From JAYSRU01 sp043720875 (lineage in GTDB: Bacteria; Bacteroidota; Bacteroidia; Flavobacteriales_D; Crocinitomicaceae): DNA of 16,853 nt. This document shows, piece by piece, positions 1 through 8,319 of this stretch. The position numbers and the translations under genes are program-made. Numbering within the stretch: the first letter of the stretch is position 1; every line of letters begins with the position of its first letter. The notes beneath the pieces are model-generated. The model was not told the DNA's origin, searched no databases, and was given only the letters and a program-made list of their open reading frames with translations. The DNA lies in NCBI GenBank assembly GCA_043720875.1, contig JAYSRU010000070.1, positions 1 through 16,853 on the forward strand, in the 5' to 3' direction.

Positions 1-966
1 GGTCCAACTGCTCAAGGGAAAAGGAGCTATAATATCTGGTTGTGTATTCGTTGCATTGCAAACCGTTACAAAAAATTGAGTTTCACGCTCAACTTCTGCA
101 ATTTTTTGACCTTGTCTGAATGAAGTTACAATTATTTTAGCTGTGTAATTACCAAGTGTGAAAGACTTAAATGTGATTTCTCCCGAACTTGGATTGATGA
201 ACGCTGCTGAATTTAAAGGATTAAATGAAGCATCAGGTGTAGGTGAGTTTGCGGAAAATCCAACATCAAAAGCAAGAGCAGCTGGAATTGTTGTTCCGTT
301 GTAGGTTTGCGCTGGGAAATAGTTTAATGGATTTCCCCAACTAAACACGATTGAATCTAAATCGATGTCAACTGCATGACCGTTGTATTGATAATTATCA
401 CCAGCGCAACTAACAAAATATGGATCTTGTAGAAATTTTGGAGAACTATCATAACATCCGGGCAATGCGCCAGAAATAGGGAACATTTTTGCTACAATTG
501 TGCTCCCTGAAGTTGCTGGACTTGTAAGGTTTGTAATGCTGCTGCTTCTAAAACTATTCTCGTATGTAAAAATCCAACCAGAAGCTGGAGGAGTCCCTGA
601 AAGAGCAATTGGGGCACTTTGATAGGTAACCTTTTCAATTGCACCCAATCCGTTTCCCCCACCTGCACCTGCCCCACAGGCAAAAGGAGCAGCGCCACCT
701 CCAACTTGTGTACATGCCGGACTGATATCAATGCGAGATAAGTAATTGACCGGAATACTTGTGACAGTAGGATGACCCCACACTTTAAGCATTTCGCTGG
801 TAACACTTACATCGCTACCATTGCAATCCCGGTAAAAGATGAGTTCAAAAATGTATGAATTTCCCTGACATTTCCATGTGATTTCTCCACCCAAAATATG
901 AGACGCACGCATTGAATTGCTAAATGCAACAGCCAAAAATAGGAAGAAGGAAAATAATTTTATCAC
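1..966 (-). CDS. Large secreted PKD/gliding-associated-type surface protein, N-terminal part (3' end outside window)
   Basis: The frame stays open from 966 to the left edge, so only the first 322 codons are visible. I chose the GTG at 966 because it gives a clean signal peptide (IKLFSFFLFLAVAFSNSMRA) directly before the mature start SHILGGEITWKC. An ATG at 912 would cut the signal peptide away. The 'ASHI-GGEITW-C' opening, followed by a 'FYRDCNG' segment, is typical of very long Bacteroidota surface proteins that usually carry PKD-like domains and end in a gliding-motility/T9SS C-terminal domain. That end cannot be seen here. A Gly/Ala/Cys-rich segment lies near residues 90-105. The gene starts 53 bases after the M16 gene upstream and may be read from the same transcript, or from a weak TAnnTTTG-like element in the gap. 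The role is not determined; an adhesin or gliding-surface function is inference from the family. Confidence 0.8.
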   Translation of the reverse strand, partial: MIKLFSFFLFLAVAFSNSMRASHILGGEITWKCQGNSYIFELIFYRDCNGSDVSVTSEMLKVWGHPTVTSIPVNYLSRIDISPACTQVGGGAAPFACGAGAGGGNGLGAIEKVTYQSAPIALSGTPPASGWIFTYENSFRSSSITNLTSPATSGSTIVAKMFPISGALPGCYDSSPKFLQDPYFVSCAGDNYQYNGHAVDIDLDSIVFSWGNPLNYFPAQTYNGTTIPAALAFDVGFSANSPTPDASFNPLNSAAFINPSSGEITFKSFTLGNYTAKIIVTSFRQGQKIAEVERETQFFVTVCNATNTQPDIIAPFPLSSWT

Positions 967-1019
967 CTGAGTATATTCAATAAAAGCAAAACGTAAAGTT
1001 ACGGCTTTTAGTGTAGACG

Positions 1020-2300
1020 TTAAAGCATTGGATTCGTTGCCCCTGAAACCACAATTACAAAATTATCCCAAACTAGATATGTATTGGCTAATTCCTTAAT
1101 TCTTTCGGCACTCAAATTACGCACACGGTCTAATGTTTCGTTTACATATTGCAGTGATTTTCCACGTTGAATCAATCCACAATAAGTTCCTAGCATTGCT
1201 TCGGCACCGTCAATAGAAGCTAAAGTTTCGCCAATGATGAAATTTTTCACCAGTTCTAACTCAGCAGGATCAACTAAATCAGTTCTTAGCCTGTCAATTT
1301 CTAATTGTATTTCTTTGAGCGTTGCCCCAATCACTTCATCCTTTACTTCCGTTCCAATTTGAAATCCACTAGCTTTTCTGTAATTCAGCACAGATGAGCT
1401 AATACCATACGTGTAGCCTTTATCTTCACGAATATTTGCCATTAAGCGTGAACCGAAATAACCGCCAAAAATCGTATTCAATACATCAAATTCAACAGAA
1501 TCTGGATGATCGAAATTGGTAATAGGCATGCCGATTCTTAGCGCACTTTGCAAGGCGCCTAATTTTTCAACGTGATAGAATCCGGGTTGATGTTCAAAAT
1601 TTTCAGCAACTTTTGTCTTTTCTAGATTAGCGTGAGATCCCCAAAGGTCAATAATTTCGTCAATAATATCAGTGTCTAAATCGCCAACAACTTCAATACT
1701 TTTTAATCCATTTTTTAATTTCTTGCGGTAGAAACTCACAATATCTGAACGCTCGATGTCTCGGTAAAACGCTTCGCTTACTTTTTTACTGTACGGTAAA
1801 TCATTGCCATACACTTTTTGGCGAAACGTTAACGAAGCCAAGTAGGAAACTTTCTCAGAATTGGTTAAGAAATTTTGCACTTCTTCTCGAATCAAATCTT
1901 GTACTTCTACTTCTGGAAAAATTGCTCCATCAAATGCGGCTTGCACAAGATGCAGAATGGCAACAATGTTTTCGCGCAAAGCATATACGTCCATTGTGAA
2001 ATTTTCTTCTGAAGCAGAACAACTCACGTAGCCACCCAATTGGTCAATTTCATTTTGAATTTGTTGTTGCAATTTTTCGTTCGTTCCTGCTAAAAGTAAA
2101 CGCGAGGCATAAACGGCTTCTGGTCCTTTACACGTGGTTGTACCCGCATCAAAATGAAGTGCAATGTGTACAGTTTCGCTTTGTGTTTCTCCCATCCAAT
2201 ATAAAAAACAATTTGGAGCGATATCGAAGGTAAGTGGTGTACGTAATGGTAATTCACCAATAGGAGTGATTACAGGGCAAATAGTTCTATTTAAACTCAT
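1020..2300 (-). CDS. M16 family peptidase-like subunit without zinc site (partner of the upstream protease)
   Basis: This 426-residue protein has the M16 (pitrilysin/processing-peptidase-like) fold: the paired M16 and M16_C halves, with a typical GG-F-SRLM segment followed by IREDKGYTYG. It has no HxxEH zinc motif. Where that helix belongs it reads 'YASRLLLAGT', so it should be catalytically dead. It keeps an Arg and a Tyr seven residues apart (R291 and Y298), the arrangement known in non-catalytic M16B subunits for binding the substrate C-terminus. An ATG at 2327 also opens the frame, but I chose the ATG at 2300 because it overlaps the upstream TGA as ATGA, like the junction one gene earlier. 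No signal peptide is apparent. It probably forms a heterodimer with the product of 2297-3532; the peptide substrate is unknown. Confidence 0.88.
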   Translation of the reverse strand: MSLNRTICPVITPIGELPLRTPLTFDIAPNCFLYWMGETQSETVHIALHFDAGTTTCKGPEAVYASRLLLAGTNEKLQQQIQNEIDQLGGYVSCSASEENFTMDVYALRENIVAILHLVQAAFDGAIFPEVEVQDLIREEVQNFLTNSEKVSYLASLTFRQKVYGNDLPYSKKVSEAFYRDIERSDIVSFYRKKLKNGLKSIEVVGDLDTDIIDEIIDLWGSHANLEKTKVAENFEHQPGFYHVEKLGALQSALRIGMPITNFDHPDSVEFDVLNTIFGGYFGSRLMANIREDKGYTYGISSSVLNYRKASGFQIGTEVKDEVIGATLKEIQLEIDRLRTDLVDPAELELVKNFIIGETLASIDGAEAMLGTYCGLIQRGKSLQYVNETLDRVRNLSAERIKELANTYLVWDNFVIVVSGATNPML

Positions 2301-3532
2301 TTTGGTTGCACTTTTAAAAGTGAGCAATTTGTTTTCTTGAAAATTGTTTGTGCGGTTGCTTGCAAATGCTTTGGTTCTATTTTAGAATAAATGTGTATTT
2401 CTTCATTTATACCATTTGCATCCCCTAGCAATTCAAAGGTGCACAAGTTTAGTGCGCGTTGGGTTAAAGGTAAATCTTCAAATGCTTTGGATGTAGCAAG
2501 TTTATTTTTAACACGGGCTAATTCTAATTCTGTAACTTGAGTGGTTTTAACTTCCTCAAGTAAATCCCACAGAGCGCTGTCTAAAGTGTCAAAAGTAACG
2601 GCATCTTCAAGTGTTCCTGCAATAATTAATAATCCAGCATCTAAACTCCCCATGATAAATGCAGAGATATCAGTTACTAATTTTAATTCTTTTTTGAGTT
2701 GTGTAAATAAGCGTGAAGATTTTCCATTACCCACGATATCTGACAACAAATCACAATAGTAGTATCCGTCAGATTTCCTTTCGGGCATTTTGAACGAATA
2801 ATAGAACTTTTTACTAGGAACTGGACGCTCAATTGTTAATTCTCTATATTCGAGTTGTTCGGGTTCTTTAGGAAGGTTTCTAACTGTTTTCACCTGGCTT
2901 GGAATATCTCTATACCATTTGTTTACCGTGTCTTCGATATAAGACCGTTCAAAATTTCCGGCAATACACATGGTTGCATTTCCAGGGTGATAATGTTTAG
3001 CAAAAAATGCTTTAACGTCATCCATGGTTGCATCTTCAACGTGAGAAATTTCTTTCCCAATTGTTGCCCATTTGTAGGGATGTTCTTTGTATGCAAGTGG
3101 TCGCAACTCCAACCAAACATCACCGTAAGGTTGATTCAAATAACGTTGTTTAAATTCTTCAATAACCACATTACGTTGCACTTCTAAACTTTTTGGCGTA
3201 AATGCTAACGAGAGTAAACGATCGCTTTCTAACCATAACGCTACTTCCAAATTTTTTGCTGGCAAGGTGTCGTAATAATTCGTAATGTCGTTGCTTGTAA
3301 ACGCGTTATTGTTTCCACCTGCATTTTGTAAGGGTGTATCAAATTCTGGAATATTAACTGATCCACCAAACATCAAATGTTCAAACAAATGAGCAAATCC
3401 CGTTTTGGTTTCAACTTCATCTCTTGCGCCAACGTCAAAAAGCGTGTTGACACATGCCATTGGAGTGTTAACGTCTTTATGTAAAATTACTTTTAGACCA
3501 TTGTCTAAAGTAAATCGTTCAAAATGTATCAT
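2297..3532 (-). CDS. Zinc-dependent M16 family peptidase, catalytic subunit
   Basis: This 411-residue protein carries the inverted zinc motif of M16 peptidases, H48-L-F-E51-H52, in the usual 'TGFAHLFEHLMFGG' setting. A third zinc ligand, probably E126, lies in 'NVVIEEFKQRY'. The 'GGNNNAFTSNDITNYYDTLP' segment is characteristic of the bacterial processing-peptidase-like (M16B) group. The second half has the 'GKSSRLF' signature but lacks the Arg/Tyr substrate-binding pair; the partner gene downstream has that pair, so the two are complementary. There is no evident signal peptide, so the protein may be cytoplasmic or use another export route. Its ATG overlaps the stop of the flavoprotein gene upstream (3529-3532), and its own TGA overlaps the ATG of the partner (2297-2300). 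Translational coupling of the pair is therefore likely. The substrate is unknown. Confidence 0.92.
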   Translation of the reverse strand: MIHFERFTLDNGLKVILHKDVNTPMACVNTLFDVGARDEVETKTGFAHLFEHLMFGGSVNIPEFDTPLQNAGGNNNAFTSNDITNYYDTLPAKNLEVALWLESDRLLSLAFTPKSLEVQRNVVIEEFKQRYLNQPYGDVWLELRPLAYKEHPYKWATIGKEISHVEDATMDDVKAFFAKHYHPGNATMCIAGNFERSYIEDTVNKWYRDIPSQVKTVRNLPKEPEQLEYRELTIERPVPSKKFYYSFKMPERKSDGYYYCDLLSDIVGNGKSSRLFTQLKKELKLVTDISAFIMGSLDAGLLIIAGTLEDAVTFDTLDSALWDLLEEVKTTQVTELELARVKNKLATSKAFEDLPLTQRALNLCTFELLGDANGINEEIHIYSKIEPKHLQATAQTIFKKTNCSLLKVQPK

Positions 3533-4488
3533 TTAAAATTATATTTTGCGTCCGTAAATACGTTTTTAGCGTCTTCAAATTCATTCATTATTTCGAGTAC
3601 CACTTCAGCAGCGGGCATAATTTTTTTGACGAGACTTGCTACTTGACCAACTTCTAATTCGCCTTCCGTTAAATCCCCTTCAAACATTCCCTTTTTAGCC
3701 CTGCCTCGTCCAAGTAAAGCAGTTAATTCTTCTGGTGTTGCATCATTTTGATATGCCCTTTCTATTTTTTCATAAAAAGCATTGCGAATCAAACGCACTG
3801 GAGTTAATTCTTTAAGCGTTAACATGGTATCGCCTTCCTGCGTTTCAAGCAATCTATTTTTAAAATTAATGTGCGCACTGGATTCAGGGGTGGCTATAAA
3901 ACGGGTACCTATTTGAACAGCATCAGCTCCTAAAATCATACATGCCAACATAGATTTGCCTGAGTTAATTCCACCAGCGGCAATGATGGGAACAGTGACT
4001 TCTTGTGCAATTTTTGGAATCAAACAAAACGTAGTTGTTTCATCACGCCCGTTATGTCCACCTGCTTCGAATCCTTCAGCTACAATGGCATCAACCCCAG
4101 CTTCTTGTGCTTTTAAGGCAAATTTTACACTCGAAACTACGTGAACCACTATGATTCCTGCGTCTTGTAATTGTTTTGTATATGTTTTTGGATTTCCCGC
4201 CGACGTAAATACGATCGGTACTTTAAGTCGAATTATAATTTCAATATGTTCGGCAATCGAAGGATACAACATCGGTAAATTGACTGCGAAAGGATTACTC
4301 GTAGCTTTTTGGCATTTCAAAATATGCTCTTCTAAAACTTCTGGATACATCGACCCAGATCCGATTATTCCCAATCCGCCAGTGTTTGAAACTGCCGAAG
4401 CCAATTTCCATCCCGAACACCAAATCATTCCTGCCTGGATAATGGGGAAATCTATACCAAAGAGTGCTGTAATTTTATTACTTTCCAT
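3529..4488 (-). CDS. Nitronate monooxygenase / FabK-like FMN-dependent TIM-barrel oxidoreductase
   Basis: This 319-residue protein belongs to the 2-nitropropane dioxygenase family. Visible markers are the N-terminal 'FPIIQAGM' strand with 'SNTGGLGIIG', the 'EGFEAGGHNG' motif with the expected catalytic/flavin-contacting H145, the phosphate-binding 'IIAAGGI' (about residues 168-174), and 'GADAVQIGTRF' near 187-197. Members either oxidise alkyl nitronates or act as enoyl-ACP reductase II (FabK). Sequence alone does not separate the two reliably, so I leave the substrate open. It appears to be the first gene of the minus-strand block: the upstream neighbour is divergent, and the 4489-4658 gap would hold its promoter. 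A TAATTTCG sequence at 4494-4501 resembles a -7 element and would give an almost leaderless message; this is weak evidence. Its stop overlaps the start of the M16 protease, though no functional link to proteolysis is obvious. Confidence 0.85.
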   Translation of the reverse strand: MESNKITALFGIDFPIIQAGMIWCSGWKLASAVSNTGGLGIIGSGSMYPEVLEEHILKCQKATSNPFAVNLPMLYPSIAEHIEIIIRLKVPIVFTSAGNPKTYTKQLQDAGIIVVHVVSSVKFALKAQEAGVDAIVAEGFEAGGHNGRDETTTFCLIPKIAQEVTVPIIAAGGINSGKSMLACMILGADAVQIGTRFIATPESSAHINFKNRLLETQEGDTMLTLKELTPVRLIRNAFYEKIERAYQNDATPEELTALLGRGRAKKGMFEGDLTEGELEVGQVASLVKKIMPAAEVVLEIMNEFEDAKNVFTDAKYNFK

Positions 4489-4658
4489 AGGTACGAAATT
4501 AAGAATTATTCAGGTGTTGTCTTTTCAAGTTTTGTTGAAACCATGAACAATGTAATGTTTGCATGTTAATTTAAATTGTTGGCGACCAATACTTTCAAAT
4601 AAGCGTGTATATCAAAAAAACTTTTGTACCTTTCTAAAAAATTAATCTAATACTTACT
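4489..4658. other. Divergent intergenic region, promoters for both blocks
   Basis: This 170-base AT-rich gap separates the divergent flavoprotein and secreted-protein genes. It contains no ORF of note and no clear hairpin terminator. The only recognisable signals are -7-like elements near each gene (4494-4501 minus, 4627-4634 plus). Confidence 0.6.
4627..4634 (+). promoter_or_regulatory. Probable Bacteroidota -7 element for the secreted cassette
   Basis: The octamer TACCTTTC matches the Bacteroidota -7 consensus TAnnTTTG at all fixed positions but the last. It sits 24 bases before the ATG at 4659, as expected for a start of transcription near 4641. No convincing TTG (-33) lies about 19 bases upstream (GTG at 4605-4607), so the assignment rests on the -7 alone. 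Confidence 0.5.
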
Positions 4659-5591
4659 ATGAAAAAATTACTATTATTATCTCTAACTTTCTGGGGGGGG
4701 GGCATTTACACGAATGTAAACGCGCAAACTGACCCAAATATGCTCCCAGCAATTGGTAACGTTGGTATCGGAACAGAAACTCCTATGACAAAATTAGAAG
4801 TTATGGGAACGGTTCACATAGATTCGACATTAAAAGTATCGGATTCTTTAAGCGTAACTGGGAATACCAAACTTGGACAAGATCTTAAAGTAGAGGGAAA
4901 TCTATACTTAACAAATTTACCTTCTTTTGAAACATCAACAGGAGTTTTAGAGCCATTATACAAAAGTGCAGATGGTTCTGTTTACAAGGGACCAATAGTT
5001 GCAACTCAAAGTGCAGCAATTCCTTGTCTCACTTTGCCTGATGGTTCTTTGGCAAATGTGCCATTTTGGATTAGTAATGTAGCAACAGCTTCATTATATA
5101 CTGGGTTTTGTTCAAATTCTAAAGTAGGTATTGGCACAGACTCACCAAGAGTGTCATTTGATAATAGAGGCATTACTTATTCTAATAGATTGGCGCTCGG
5201 TAGTGCAGATCCACTCGCGTTGGAAAGTTTCTTTCACCTTAAGGCAGGCTTAGGCGCTCAAAAACTAATTTTAGTTGAAAATTCTACACGAAAATTATTG
5301 CAATTAGATAACTCTGGTTTACTGTACGCTCGTGAAATAAAAGTTGATTTAGTAGCTTGGCCAGATTATGTGTTTGAGGAAAACTATGATTTAATGCCGT
5401 TGAGTATCTTGGAAGCGTTTATAAACAAGAACAAACATTTACCGAATGTGCCGAATGCAAATACAGTAGAAACCGAAGGACTGAATTTGGCTGAAATAAA
5501 TAAAATAATGATGGAGAAAATTGAAGAACTCACATTATATATTATTGAACAAGATAAAAGAATTAAGGCATTAGAAACGATTACTAAATAA
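4659..5591 (+). CDS. Secreted tail-fibre-like protein with C-terminal coiled coil; start contains a G10 tract
   Basis: The 310-residue product opens with a signal peptide (MKKLLLLSLTFWGGG...NVNAQ, cleavage near residue 22). Next comes 'NVGIGTETPMTKLEVMG' and a run of short strand-like repeats (HIDSTLKVSDSLSVTGNTKLGQDLKVEGNL, split here as roughly residues 50-85). A second 'KVGIGTDSP' element lies near residue 155. The end has 'NKHLPNVPNANTVETEGLNLAEINK' features (about residues 255-285) and a coiled coil. This arrangement is known from Bacteroidota proteins resembling phage tail fibres, in which the C-terminal part resembles the S74/endosialidase-chaperone region. It has no T9SS sorting domain, so its final location is unclear (periplasm, or outside by another route). 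Ten consecutive G at 4693-4702 encode W12-G13-G14-G15. The frame is intact at this length. The next gene starts 7 bases after the stop. Precise function unknown. Confidence 0.88.
   Translation: MKKLLLLSLTFWGGGIYTNVNAQTDPNMLPAIGNVGIGTETPMTKLEVMGTVHIDSTLKVSDSLSVTGNTKLGQDLKVEGNLYLTNLPSFETSTGVLEPLYKSADGSVYKGPIVATQSAAIPCLTLPDGSLANVPFWISNVATASLYTGFCSNSKVGIGTDSPRVSFDNRGITYSNRLALGSADPLALESFFHLKAGLGAQKLILVENSTRKLLQLDNSGLLYAREIKVDLVAWPDYVFEENYDLMPLSILEAFINKNKHLPNVPNANTVETEGLNLAEINKIMMEKIEELTLYIIEQDKRIKALETITK
4693..4702 (+). repeat. Homopolymeric G10 tract, candidate phase-variation switch
   Basis: Ten G in a row lie within the signal-peptide codons of the first cassette gene, in otherwise AT-rich DNA. 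With ten G the gene is open. With nine, the frame reaches TAA at 4717-4719; with eleven, TGA at 4730-4732 (present numbering). Long G runs of this kind are known slipped-strand mispairing sites in phase-variable surface genes of several bacteria. Confidence 0.75.
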
Positions 5592-5598
5592 TTGAGTT

Positions 5599-8319
5599 AT
5601 GAAAACTATACTATTGTTTTCTGTAGCTTTATTTATTAATTTAATTGGATTTGCACAGAAAAAGGAAATTCAAGATCCGTTTTTAAATGGATTTGTAAAA
5701 TTAACTACGTCAGATTTTTTGTTGGAAAATAGTAATTGGCAATCTCCTTCTTGGAAGGAAGCTGGAAAAGCTAATCAAACAAATGTTAATGACTGGTTAT
5801 TAGCTTATAATGATATATTTCTTTCTAATATTAATTCAAATAGGCATATTGATTCGTTGCATCTCATGTATGCAAAACTTATGGAAAATACTTATAAGAA
5901 TGACGTTGATGTAAGAAGAATACCTGTTGGAGTCATTGCAATAAAATATAATCGAATTGATACAAATATGGTAAACTACCATAATCCTAATTTTCAGCAA
6001 AAGAACTCAGATTTACGTGCAGATCGTTTATTGACAAAAAATATTTTTTTAACTTGTTTGATTGAAGATACATCTAACACTAATGAAACGATTAGAATAT
6101 ATCTAGATGAAAGTTTTTGTATTTTGGATAGTTTGAATATTGAACTTAAAATTTTTCAAAATAAAAAATATATTGGAAATTTAATGTTTGGAGATTACAT
6201 TGATATCAAACTTTTAGAAGGCAATAATAATTTTGAATTTATCAATGTTAAGAACAATATGGTTTCAAAAAGTAGTGTTTTTGCGAGTTCGAATTATTCA
6301 GAAAAATATGGGGATGGGGATTTCAGTCATGTCGGAATCACAATCGCCCCAACGGAACATTTTGATGAAGGTGGTGTAGGAGCAATGATTAAGACGTTTT
6401 ATGGTTGTACTAATTTCTCAGGAGAAATAAAAAAACCATTTTATTGTGTCATGGGGTTTAACCCAGGAAACATTGAAAATTTTTACACGTTAGTTTCTAA
6501 ATATAACACGAATCGTTTTTTGTCACGTTTAAATGAAATGAATTTTGATATTATCATCGTGCGATTTGATGATGGCGCTGACAGAATTGAACATCATGCT
6601 AGAGTTTTAAAGCGTATAATTAAAACGCTTAATTCTCGTAAATTCTTAAATGGAAGCTTCGTAGAAAATTCATTGGTCGGATATTCACACGGGGCATTGG
6701 TTGCTAGAACTGCATTGAAAATGATGGAGGTAGAGTATAGTAATAATCCAATTGAGACAAATTATCACCATTCAAGGTTATGTATCTCTTATGATGGAGA
6801 ACAAGTAGGCGCTAACGTACCTTTGTCGGCGCAACATTCTATTAGAAGTATAATTGAATCTCCGCAATGGTATATACCAAATACAGATTTAATTAATCTA
6901 CTAGATCAAAATTTTATGATTAGTTCCCCACAAGCAAAAGATTATTTTATCTATCATTATTCGCAAACAGGAACTGCTTTGAACCCTTCTCAAGGACCAC
7001 ACCCATTTTTTACAGAAATAAGGTCAAAATTGGTTAGTCAATATTATATGCAACCACCATTGTCAGGAAAACCTGGGCAATATCCTATTTTACGAAACAT
7101 AGGAACTTCTCATGGCTCTTCAGAACAATATGAATTTGACTTAGCACCACCTCTTTCTACCGTGCTAAAAATTGATAAACAACGCAATTTCCTAGGGTTC
7201 CAAAGACGTAATTATTGCGAATGGAAGACAGTCGATGGAAACCAACATTTCGTATTTAAAAGAACATTTAAAAGAAAGAGACCATGGGAAAGTACGTTTA
7301 CTACATTTCTCGACGAATCTTTTTATGTGAATAATGATTCTCATAAAATTGATTTTGCTCCGGGAAGTACTACAGAGTTATTCAATTCACTGAAATCGGT
7401 CACGAAATTTGCTTTTTTAGACTTGCATCCTGACATTGACACCTCATCATGGGATTGTTTTTTACCCGTTACAAGTGCTCTTGATCTTCTAGGCGGGGAA
7501 GATAAATATTATTATAATTTGAAGGGTAATAATCTTTTGTGGGCGAAGCCAATAAGTGCACTAAATCCTGATCAGAAACAATTTGGCTTTCCAAATATAT
7601 ATCATGGTAGTTTGCAATATTCTAAGACTCCTTTTGATGCCATTTATTGCAGTGAATTCAATCAAAAACATGGGGCAAAAGTTGAAGACCAACTTCCAGA
7701 TTTAACCAATTTTTTAATAAGTGAAGCCCATTACGATTCTATTTGGTTACAAAATCTATATATTGGCGCTTATTCTGGTTCTGGTTATCAAGGTGTTCGG
7801 GTAACTCACAAAGCAATAGATAGAATTGATATTGGAAGTAATGTAACATATAAAACTCAGAGTAAACCGGTAATAATGATTTCTGGTTCTATTTTAGATT
7901 TTGAGGCGGGAAATCAAATTCATATAACCGCAGGCACAACCATTAATGCGGGTGTTAATGCTCACTTTTATATTAATTCAAATCAATCAATTTGTGCCTT
8001 TGTAGGGAAGAGTAACAACGAAACGGAGAATAACACAGAGAATAACAGCACTGTACTTAAGGTCGAGGACAGTGCGAACAGCATATTTGAAAATAAAACT
8101 ATGGTATTTCCAAATCCGAGTATGGATGAATTAAAGCTTGATAATCAGTCAAAATTTATTTCATGTTCGGTATATGATTCTAAGGGATTTCTTGTTAAAA
8201 CGTATATGTTAATTAGTGGCTTGAATACAATAAAACATGATTTGCAAAATGGAATGTATATTTTGAAAATGGAAAATAATAATGGATACATTGAAACCGT
8301 AAAATTTACAGTCTTATGA
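5599..8319 (+). CDS. T9SS-exported lipase-like alpha/beta hydrolase, 906 aa
   Basis: A signal peptide (MKTILLFSVALFINLIGFAQ) leads into a long protein with an alpha/beta-hydrolase core. The nucleophile elbow is G361-Y-S363-H-G365, in 'VGYSHGALVARTALKMME'. Upstream, 'DDGADRIEHHARVLKRII' matches the segment that precedes the elbow in a family of secreted Bacteroidota lipase-like proteins. 'SYDGEQVGANVPL' (about 397-409) corresponds to that family's usual 'DxPHxGAN' motif but with EQ in place of PH. 'FLPVTSALDL' (621-630) matches its 'IPTVSAL' motif, and H691 in 'NQKHGAKVED' is the best catalytic-His candidate. Residues around 750-795 form a strand-rich 'GS-LDFEAGNQIHITAGTTINAG' stem, then an Asn/Thr/Glu-rich linker. 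Residues 835-906 (VFPNPS ... GMYILKMENNNGY) are a type A T9SS sorting domain. The protein should therefore be secreted or surface-bound. Substrate unknown; a lipid or ester is inferred from fold only. It is AT-richer than flanking blocks. Confidence 0.88.
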   Translation: MKTILLFSVALFINLIGFAQKKEIQDPFLNGFVKLTTSDFLLENSNWQSPSWKEAGKANQTNVNDWLLAYNDIFLSNINSNRHIDSLHLMYAKLMENTYKNDVDVRRIPVGVIAIKYNRIDTNMVNYHNPNFQQKNSDLRADRLLTKNIFLTCLIEDTSNTNETIRIYLDESFCILDSLNIELKIFQNKKYIGNLMFGDYIDIKLLEGNNNFEFINVKNNMVSKSSVFASSNYSEKYGDGDFSHVGITIAPTEHFDEGGVGAMIKTFYGCTNFSGEIKKPFYCVMGFNPGNIENFYTLVSKYNTNRFLSRLNEMNFDIIIVRFDDGADRIEHHARVLKRIIKTLNSRKFLNGSFVENSLVGYSHGALVARTALKMMEVEYSNNPIETNYHHSRLCISYDGEQVGANVPLSAQHSIRSIIESPQWYIPNTDLINLLDQNFMISSPQAKDYFIYHYSQTGTALNPSQGPHPFFTEIRSKLVSQYYMQPPLSGKPGQYPILRNIGTSHGSSEQYEFDLAPPLSTVLKIDKQRNFLGFQRRNYCEWKTVDGNQHFVFKRTFKRKRPWESTFTTFLDESFYVNNDSHKIDFAPGSTTELFNSLKSVTKFAFLDLHPDIDTSSWDCFLPVTSALDLLGGEDKYYYNLKGNNLLWAKPISALNPDQKQFGFPNIYHGSLQYSKTPFDAIYCSEFNQKHGAKVEDQLPDLTNFLISEAHYDSIWLQNLYIGAYSGSGYQGVRVTHKAIDRIDIGSNVTYKTQSKPVIMISGSILDFEAGNQIHITAGTTINAGVNAHFYINSNQSICAFVGKSNNETENNTENNSTVLKVEDSANSIFENKTMVFPNPSMDELKLDNQSKFISCSVYDSKGFLVKTYMLISGLNTIKHDLQNGMYILKMENNNGYIETVKFTVL

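Noticed and set aside
492..806. 104-codon minus-strand ORF within the surface-protein gene
   Set aside because: It is in another frame from the signal-peptide-led gene starting at 966, whose product has recognisable family sequence. The ORF product is low-complexity and resembles nothing.
2541..4546. Several plus-strand ORFs of 62-131 codons opposite the protease and flavoprotein genes
   Set aside because: All are antisense to genes with clear conserved motifs; their products show no domain features.
8020..8055. Short near-repeat GAGAATAACA in the T9SS hydrolase as a contingency repeat
   Set aside because: Only two imperfect copies of a 12-base unit, which would change length in frame. It is best read as an Asn/Thr/Glu-rich linker before the sorting domain.
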